DNA of 64,000 bases. Source: Hyphomicrobiales bacterium. Lineage in GTDB: Bacteria > Pseudomonadota > Alphaproteobacteria > Rhizobiales > Xanthobacteraceae. The first letter of the stretch is position 1. Every line of letters begins with the position of its first letter. Both the position numbers and the translations under genes were made by a program. The notes beneath the pieces are model-generated. The model saw only the letters and a list, made by a program, of their open reading frames with translations, did not search any database and was not told the DNA's origin. Below, piece after piece: positions 59,356 to 64,000 of this stretch. The stretch spans positions 62,001 through 126,000 of the forward strand of contig JAFKKH010000015.1 in the NCBI GenBank assembly GCA_017305665.1, written 5' to 3'.

Positions 59356-59632
59356 GGGGTTTTCTCCGGCTCGTTGTTCTTGTTGGGGTTCGGCCGAGCC
59401 TACGTGTGCGACGGACGCATGGCAATCGCGGACCGCAGCATCGCAGCCTTGCGCATGCCGTCTCGCGGAAAGTCGGCGCCGCGTGCGTTCATGACATTGC
59501 AGTCATGTTGGCGGCAATCTCGGTCGTCATCTTGCGACGCGCCGCCGCAGCGCCCGCCCTTGCGCGGGCCGGTTCGGCACTCCCATCTCATGGGTACGCC
59601 GTCCTGCATCCGGGCGGCGGCTGGAGGACACG

Positions 59633-60562
59633 ATGAGCTATTTCCGCACCGCGATCCTGCTGGCCGGCCTCACCGGCCTGTTCATGGGCGTGGGCTATCT
59701 GATCGGCGGCGCCAGTGGTGCTGTCATCGCGCTCGTGGTGGCGGCGGCGACCAATCTGTTCGCCTACTGGAATTCCGACCGCATGGTGCTGTCGATGTAC
59801 GGCGCCCATGAGGTGGATGCGCACACCGCCCCCGATCTGCACCGGCTGGTGGCGGAGCTCGCAGGCCGCGCCGGCCTGCCGATGCCGCGCGTGTTCCTGA
59901 TGGACAATCCGCAGCCGAACGCGTTCGCCACCGGTCGCAATCCTGATAACGCCGCGGTCGCGGTGACCACGGGTCTCGTGCAGTCGTTGCGCCGCGAGGA
60001 ACTCGCGGGCGTGATCGCGCACGAGCTCGCGCACATCAAGCATCACGACACGCTGCTGATGACCATTACCGCGACCATCGCCGGCGCGATCTCCATGCTG
60101 GCGCAGTTCGGCATGTTCTTCGGCGGCAACCGCAACAACAACGGCGGCTTCATCGGCTCGCTGGCGATGATGATCCTCGCGCCGCTCGGCGCCATGCTGG
60201 TGCAGATGGCGATCAGCCGCACCCGCGAATATGCCGCCGACGAGATGGGCGCACGCATCTGCGGCCAGCCGATGTGGCTCGCGTCGGCGCTCGCCAAGAT
60301 CGACAATGCCGCGCATCAGGTGCCGAACATGGAGGCGGAGCGCGCACCCGCCACCGCGCACATGTTCATCATCAACCCGTTGTCGGGGCAGGGCATGGAC
60401 AACCTGTTCGCCACCCATCCCTCGACCGAGAACCGTATCGCGGCCTTGCAGCGGCTCGCCGGACAGTCAGGCAACTTCGCGCCGATGCCCGCCACGCCGT
60501 CCGGCCCCGTATCGCACGGCCCGTGGAATCGTCAGCAGGCGCGTCGCGGGCCGTGGGGCTGA
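59633..60562 (+). CDS. htpX: Zinc metalloprotease HtpX
   Basis: This 309-residue membrane protease quality-controls inner-membrane proteins together with FtsH. Two N-terminal helices (about 5-24 and 28-46) are followed by the HEXXH zinc site (His130-Glu131-x-x-His134 in [13 protein letters not shown]). A further helix pair (about 145-195) and the third ligand region ([13 protein letters not shown]) come next. A strong GGAGGA RBS precedes the ATG. Length is normal. It is isolated, so heat-shock control cannot be judged from context. Confidence 0.96.
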   Translation: MSYFRTAILLAGLTGLFMGVGYLIGGASGAVIALVVAAATNLFAYWNSDRMVLSMYGAHEVDAHTAPDLHRLVAELAGRAGLPMPRVFLMDNPQPNAFATGRNPDNAAVAVTTGLVQSLRREELAGVIAHELAHIKHHDTLLMTITATIAGAISMLAQFGMFFGGNRNNNGGFIGSLAMMILAPLGAMLVQMAISRTREYAADEMGARICGQPMWLASALAKIDNAAHQVPNMEAERAPATAHMFIINPLSGQGMDNLFATHPSTENRIAALQRLAGQSGNFAPMPATPSGPVSHGPWNRQQARRGPWG

Positions 60563-60682
60563 AGGCCTCGGATAGGATAACGGCTGCGCCATTACCTCCG
60601 ACGTAATCGACGCGATGACGGTCAACTGACATGTGTGGACGCGTGACCTGCGACGATGTCGCGGGCTCGTCGGAGCGGCCAC

Positions 60683-62086
60683 ATGCATCAGACCATTGGA
60701 GTTCAACGGACGACCACCCACCGCTGGTGGGTGCTGACGATCGTCGTCGCCGCGCAATTCATGTTCGGCGTCGATGCGTTTGTCGTCAACGTCGCCATTC
60801 CCACCATCGCCGCCGAGCTGCATGCCGGGGCGGCCGAAATCGAGGCGGTGATCGCCATCTATCTCATCGCCTACGCCACGCTGGTGATCACCGGCGGCCG
60901 GCTCGGCGATATCCATGGCACCCGCAGCGTGTTTCTCGCCGGCGTTCTTGGCTTCGCGCTGACGTCGCTGTGGTGCGGGCTGGCGCAGTCCGGCACCGAG
61001 CTGATCGTGGCACGCCTCGCCCAGGGCGCGACCGCGGCGCTGATGGTGCCGCAGGTGCTCGCCACCATTCACGTGCTGTTTCCGGACGAGGCGCGCAGCC
61101 GTGCCTTTGCGATCTACGGCGTCGTGCTCGGGCTCGCCGGTGCGGCGGGCTTCGTGCTCGGCGGCCTCCTGGTGACGCTCGATCTCGCCGGCCTCGGCTG
61201 GCGCACGGTGTTCTTCGTCAACGTGCCGGTCGGTATCGTCATCGCCGCCGCCGCGTGGCGCTGGATGCCGCAGGCGCCGCGCCGCAGCGGAACGCGGCTC
61301 GACATCGCCGGCGCGCTGGTGCTGTTCGTCGGGCTGTTGTGCCTGATCGGCCCATTGCTGTTCGGCCATGATGTCAACTGGTCGCCGCTGGTGTGGCTCA
61401 CGATGCTCGGTGGCGCCGCGGTGATCGCCGCGTTCGTCCGGCTCGAACATCATGTCGCCGCGCAAGGCGGCATGCCGCTGGTCGATCTCGCGCTGATGGC
61501 CGACCGCGCGTTCATGCGCGGGCTCTGCGCGGTGTTCGCGTTCTTCTTCGCCAACCTGTCGTTCTATCTGGTCATGACGCTGTTCATGCAGAACGCGCTG
61601 CACCTGCCGCCGCTGAGCGCGGGGCTGGTGTTCGTGCCGCTGGCGCTCGCCTTCGTGGTGGCGTCGCGGCACAGCGGGGTGCGCGCGCGGCATCGCGGCA
61701 CCATGGTGCTGATCGAAGGCTGCGCGCTGCAGCTCGCCGGTCTCGCCGCGGTGCTGCTCACTGTTGTGCTGGTCGAGTCGCCGTCCGCGCTGCTGCTGTC
61801 GGTGCCGCTCGTCGTGTTCGGCTACGGGCAGGGGTTAGTGATGGCGCCGCTGTCGAGCGCGGTGCTCGCCACCGTCAAGCCGTCCAGCGCCGGTTCGGCG
61901 TCGGGCCTCTACGGCACCACGACCCAGATCGGCAACGCCGCCGGCGTCGCGGCATTCGGCGCGGTGTATTTCGCGGTGCAGGCATCGCACGCGCCGCAGC
62001 TCGCGCTCGGCGTGACCTTGATGCTGATTGGGCTGTCGATCGCGGCGAGCGCTGCGCTGCTCATGTGGATGCGCCGCGCCGCTTGA
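60683..62086 (+). CDS. MFS transporter, DHA2-type multidrug efflux
   Basis: This 467-residue protein starts at ATG 60683 after GGAG; a frame start at 60656 is less supported. Fourteen membrane helices are expected from the hydrophobic pattern. The DHA2 motifs VDAFVVNVAIPTIAAEL (helix 1) and GGRLGDIHGTRSVFLAGV (motif A) are present, as is GFVLGGLLV near motif C. It likely exports drugs or metabolites by proton antiport. Its end overlaps the convergent isomerase gene by 26 bases. No regulator gene is adjacent. Confidence 0.9.
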   Translation: MHQTIGVQRTTTHRWWVLTIVVAAQFMFGVDAFVVNVAIPTIAAELHAGAAEIEAVIAIYLIAYATLVITGGRLGDIHGTRSVFLAGVLGFALTSLWCGLAQSGTELIVARLAQGATAALMVPQVLATIHVLFPDEARSRAFAIYGVVLGLAGAAGFVLGGLLVTLDLAGLGWRTVFFVNVPVGIVIAAAAWRWMPQAPRRSGTRLDIAGALVLFVGLLCLIGPLLFGHDVNWSPLVWLTMLGGAAVIAAFVRLEHHVAAQGGMPLVDLALMADRAFMRGLCAVFAFFFANLSFYLVMTLFMQNALHLPPLSAGLVFVPLALAFVVASRHSGVRARHRGTMVLIEGCALQLAGLAAVLLTVVLVESPSALLLSVPLVVFGYGQGLVMAPLSSAVLATVKPSSAGSASGLYGTTTQIGNAAGVAAFGAVYFAVQASHAPQLALGVTLMLIGLSIAASAALLMWMRRAA

Positions 62087-62723
62087 GGCCCTTGCTCTCC
62101 ATCCGCCAGATCAGCAGGTCGATGCGGTCCTGCCCGAAGAACGGCTCGCCCTCGAATACGAACGTCGGCACGCCCCAATGGCCGGAGGCGGCGTGGTCGC
62201 GCTCGTTGTCGGCGATGATGCGCTCGTAGCGGTCGGGGTCTGTAGATATCGCGGCATCGAGCGCCGCGAGATCGACCCCGGCGGCGCGCGCCGCGCGGGC
62301 GAGGTGGTCGCCTTCGTTCCAGCCCTTGATGCTGCCGTCCCACAGCACCGGCGCGATGGCTTGCGTGAAGGCCAGCGAGCGGCCCTCGAGTTGCGCCGCC
62401 GCGGCGAGACGGGTCAGCCGGTGGATGTAGGGCTGCTCGGCCGCGACATCGAGCGTCGTCATGTCCTGCACGATGGGGTCGGGCCGCGGAAAGCGGAACG
62501 GAATGCCGTCGCGTTGCGCCACGCGGCGGCTGTCGAGCACGACATATTTGGCGAATTGCGGATTGGCGCTTTTGAAGAAGCTGGGGACGCGGACGGCCAG
62601 GGGATACACGGGGCGAAGCGTCACCTCGACATCATAGGTGCCCACCATTCGCCGCGTCCCGGTCAGGGCCAGGTAGCTGTAGGGGCTGCGGAAGGAGAAG
62701 AACAGATCGACCGGAAATGCCAT
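62061..62723 (-). CDS. GST-kappa / 2-hydroxychromene-2-carboxylate isomerase-like protein
   Basis: This 220-residue thioredoxin-fold protein starts MAFPVDLFFSFRSPYSYLAL. FSFRSPYS is the kappa-class glutathione-binding loop with Ser in place of a CXXC cysteine. A helical insertion follows, and WGVPTFVFEGEPFFGQDRI marks the cis-proline strand. Such proteins isomerise 2-hydroxychromene-2-carboxylate in naphthalene breakdown or act as DsbA-like oxidoreductases; no aromatic pathway genes are near, so the substrate is open. It is convergent and overlapping with the MFS gene. Confidence 0.88.
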   Translation of the reverse strand: MAFPVDLFFSFRSPYSYLALTGTRRMVGTYDVEVTLRPVYPLAVRVPSFFKSANPQFAKYVVLDSRRVAQRDGIPFRFPRPDPIVQDMTTLDVAAEQPYIHRLTRLAAAAQLEGRSLAFTQAIAPVLWDGSIKGWNEGDHLARAARAAGVDLAALDAAISTDPDRYERIIADNERDHAASGHWGVPTFVFEGEPFFGQDRIDLLIWRMESKGLKRRGAST

Positions 62724-62892
62724 GGATCGCAGTCTTCCTGTGCCCGCTGACGGGGTCAATCCGTAAGGTTAACGCGCCGCGTGAAGCTTTAACGGCCTGC
62801 AAGTTTGGCATCGGACGAAAGTCCGGCTTGGCCGGCCGGGCCGCGATATGCGGGGGGTTGCCCGCCGCGCCCTGCGTGCGACAAAAATCCGC

Positions 62893-62917
62893 GGAACCAA
62901 AATCGGGCTACGGCGTT
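62893..62917 (+). promoter_or_regulatory. Sigma-EcfG general-stress promoter for the PAS kinase
   Basis: GGAAC at 62893-62897 is followed after exactly 16 bases by CGTT at 62914-62917. This matches the known alphaproteobacterial general-stress (EcfG) consensus GGAAC-N16/17-CGTT. It lies 83 bases before the ATG at 63000. No other promoter-like element is needed to explain expression of that gene. Confidence 0.8.
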
Positions 62918-62999
62918 TGGTTTCGATTGTGACTTGAAATGATTGCGGCCGGTTCTGGATCACCTTGCGGGATCGGTCTGCCTAACGACCTGCCTGTCG

Positions 63000-64000
63000 A
63001 TGCTGGACAAGACGAGTGTCAGTTCTGGGGCTTTCCTCGCCGGCGGCGGGGAAATGGGAGATTTGACGCGCCGGTTCGACTGGGCCGGCACATCGATCGG
63101 CGCGCCTGAGACCTGGCCGCAAAGCCTGCGCACCGCGCTGCGCATCCTGCTCAACACCAACCACCCGATGTTCATCTGGTGGGGCCCCGATCTGATCCAG
63201 TTCTATAACGACGCTTACCGGCAGACCATGGGACCGGAGCGGCATCCCAGTGCGCTCGGTCAACCGGGACGCGCGTGCTGGGCGGAAATCTGGCCCATCA
63301 TCGGCCCCCAGATCGAGCATGTCATGGGCGGTCATGGCGCGACCTGGAACGAGGATCAGCTCGTTCCGGTCACGCGTCACGGCAAGCTGGAGCAGGTCTA
63401 CTGGACCTATGGTTACAGCCCGATCGACGAGGGCGAAGGCGTCGGCGGCATTCTTGTGGTGTGTCGCGATGTCACCCGCGAGCATCTTGCCAAGGTCGCC
63501 CTGCAGGAGCGCGAGGCCGAGCTCGCGCGGGTGCAGGCGATCGGCCAGATCGGCGGGCTCGAGGTCGATCTGCGCACCGGCTTTCGCAATCGAAGATCGC
63601 CGGAATATCTGACGATTCACGGGCTGCCTCCGGACGCCGTCCATGAGACCCACGATGACTGGGTTCGCCGCGTGCATCCCGACGACCGCGCGGTCGCCGA
63701 AGGGCAATTCGTCGATGCGGTGCGAGGAGGCGACGACGAATATGCGGTGCGCTATCGCATCATTCGCCCGAGCGACGGCGAGGTCCGCTGGATTTCCGTG
63801 CGGTCGGTGATCGAGCGCGATTCCGACGGCAACCCGCTTCGGCTGGTCGGCGCCCACGCCGACATCACCGATCAGGTCGAGGCCGAACGTGCGATCCGTC
63901 AGCGGGAGGAGGAATTCCGCACGCTCGCGGAAGCGCTGCCGCATCACGTCTGGACCGCGAGGGCCGACGGCCTGCTGAACTGGTGCAATCCGCGCGTCTA
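63000..64000 (+). CDS. PAS-domain sensor kinase, HWE/HisKA-2 type (3' end outside window)
   Basis: The frame runs from ATG 63000 to the window end (333 codons) without a stop. The N-terminal block (DWAGTSIGAPETWPQSLRTA, then NTNHPMFIWWGPDLIQFYND) is the PAS-like domain typical of HWE-family kinases in Rhizobiales. A GREH-type junction (EHLAKVALQEREAELARVQA coiled coil) follows, then a second PAS with PAC tail (about 180-285, HPDDRAVAEGQFVDAVRGGD, WISVRSVIERDSDGNPLRLV). A third PAS begins (about 300, LAEALPHHVWTARADG). The kinase domain lies beyond the window. An EcfG promoter upstream suggests induction in the general stress response. Confidence 0.88.
   Translation, partial: MLDKTSVSSGAFLAGGGEMGDLTRRFDWAGTSIGAPETWPQSLRTALRILLNTNHPMFIWWGPDLIQFYNDAYRQTMGPERHPSALGQPGRACWAEIWPIIGPQIEHVMGGHGATWNEDQLVPVTRHGKLEQVYWTYGYSPIDEGEGVGGILVVCRDVTREHLAKVALQEREAELARVQAIGQIGGLEVDLRTGFRNRRSPEYLTIHGLPPDAVHETHDDWVRRVHPDDRAVAEGQFVDAVRGGDDEYAVRYRIIRPSDGEVRWISVRSVIERDSDGNPLRLVGAHADITDQVEAERAIRQREEEFRTLAEALPHHVWTARADGLLNWCNPRV

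Overview
The window looks like chromosome from a high-GC alphaproteobacterium of the Bradyrhizobium / Rhodopseudomonas / Afipia group (Nitrobacteraceae). This rests on gene order and protein style, not on a database search: an F1-only ATP synthase operon (atpHAGDC), the run rppH - deacetylase - ctpA - envC - rlmH - rsfS - nadD - proA, an mdh-sucCDAB-lpd citric-acid-cycle operon, Rhizobiales-type palindromic repeats, and a sigma-EcfG type promoter. Most of the window is conserved core chromosome, with several small insertions or rearrangements.

Layout. 1-3 kb: a TetR regulator (cut by the window edge), a zinc alcohol dehydrogenase and proB, which is far from its usual partner proA (26-27 kb). 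3-7 kb: a DUF4337-type membrane protein, xerC and, divergently, priA. 7.2-12.1 kb: a tightly overlapping three-gene cassette. It encodes a membrane protein with a putative heme-b/[2Fe-2S] redox module and an anti-sigma-like tail, an HlyD-type adaptor, and a C39-peptidase ABC exporter. This is the best candidate for an undescribed system. 12.2-19 kb: a His-rich RlpA-like protein, an AT-rich regulatory gap and the atp operon, with an ohr peroxidase gene inserted between atpG and atpD. 19-27.3 kb, minus strand: two tandem Nudix hydrolases, a divergent polysaccharide deacetylase, ctpA, a degenerate-LytM EnvC-like protein, rlmH, rsfS, nadD and proA.

27.6-35.2 kb is accessory: an HxlR regulator and an acyl-CoA dehydrogenase diverging from a perfect palindrome, two small membrane proteins, and a complete tripartite tricarboxylate transporter (tctC-tctB-tctA) with an aspartate dehydrogenase gene. 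35.2-49.3 kb, minus strand: a CBS-BON protein, a membrane protein, lpd, an SDR, an AT-richer orphan gene, sucB, sucA, sucD, sucC, mdh, zapE and thpR. A near-perfect 23-bp palindrome lies upstream of sucC. 49.6-53.6 kb: an arylesterase and an ABC exporter (ATPase plus large FtsX-type permease) whose start codons overlap back to back. 53.9-62.7 kb: a Bax-inhibitor-1 family protein, a GNAT acetyltransferase, an SDR, a small winged-helix-like protein, a class III adenylate cyclase, a luciferase-like monooxygenase, htpX, an MFS exporter and a GST-kappa/HCCA-isomerase protein. The window ends inside a PAS sensor kinase gene that is preceded by a consensus EcfG general-stress promoter.

Repeats: two composite palindromic families recur between genes. 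One has CGTCATTCCGG ends (47.3, 49.5 and a half copy at 31.0 kb). The other is a paired hairpin with TCCATC/GATGGA (18.4 and 54.8 kb). A single copy of a third, GATCATGCTC-like repeat is at 18.9 kb.
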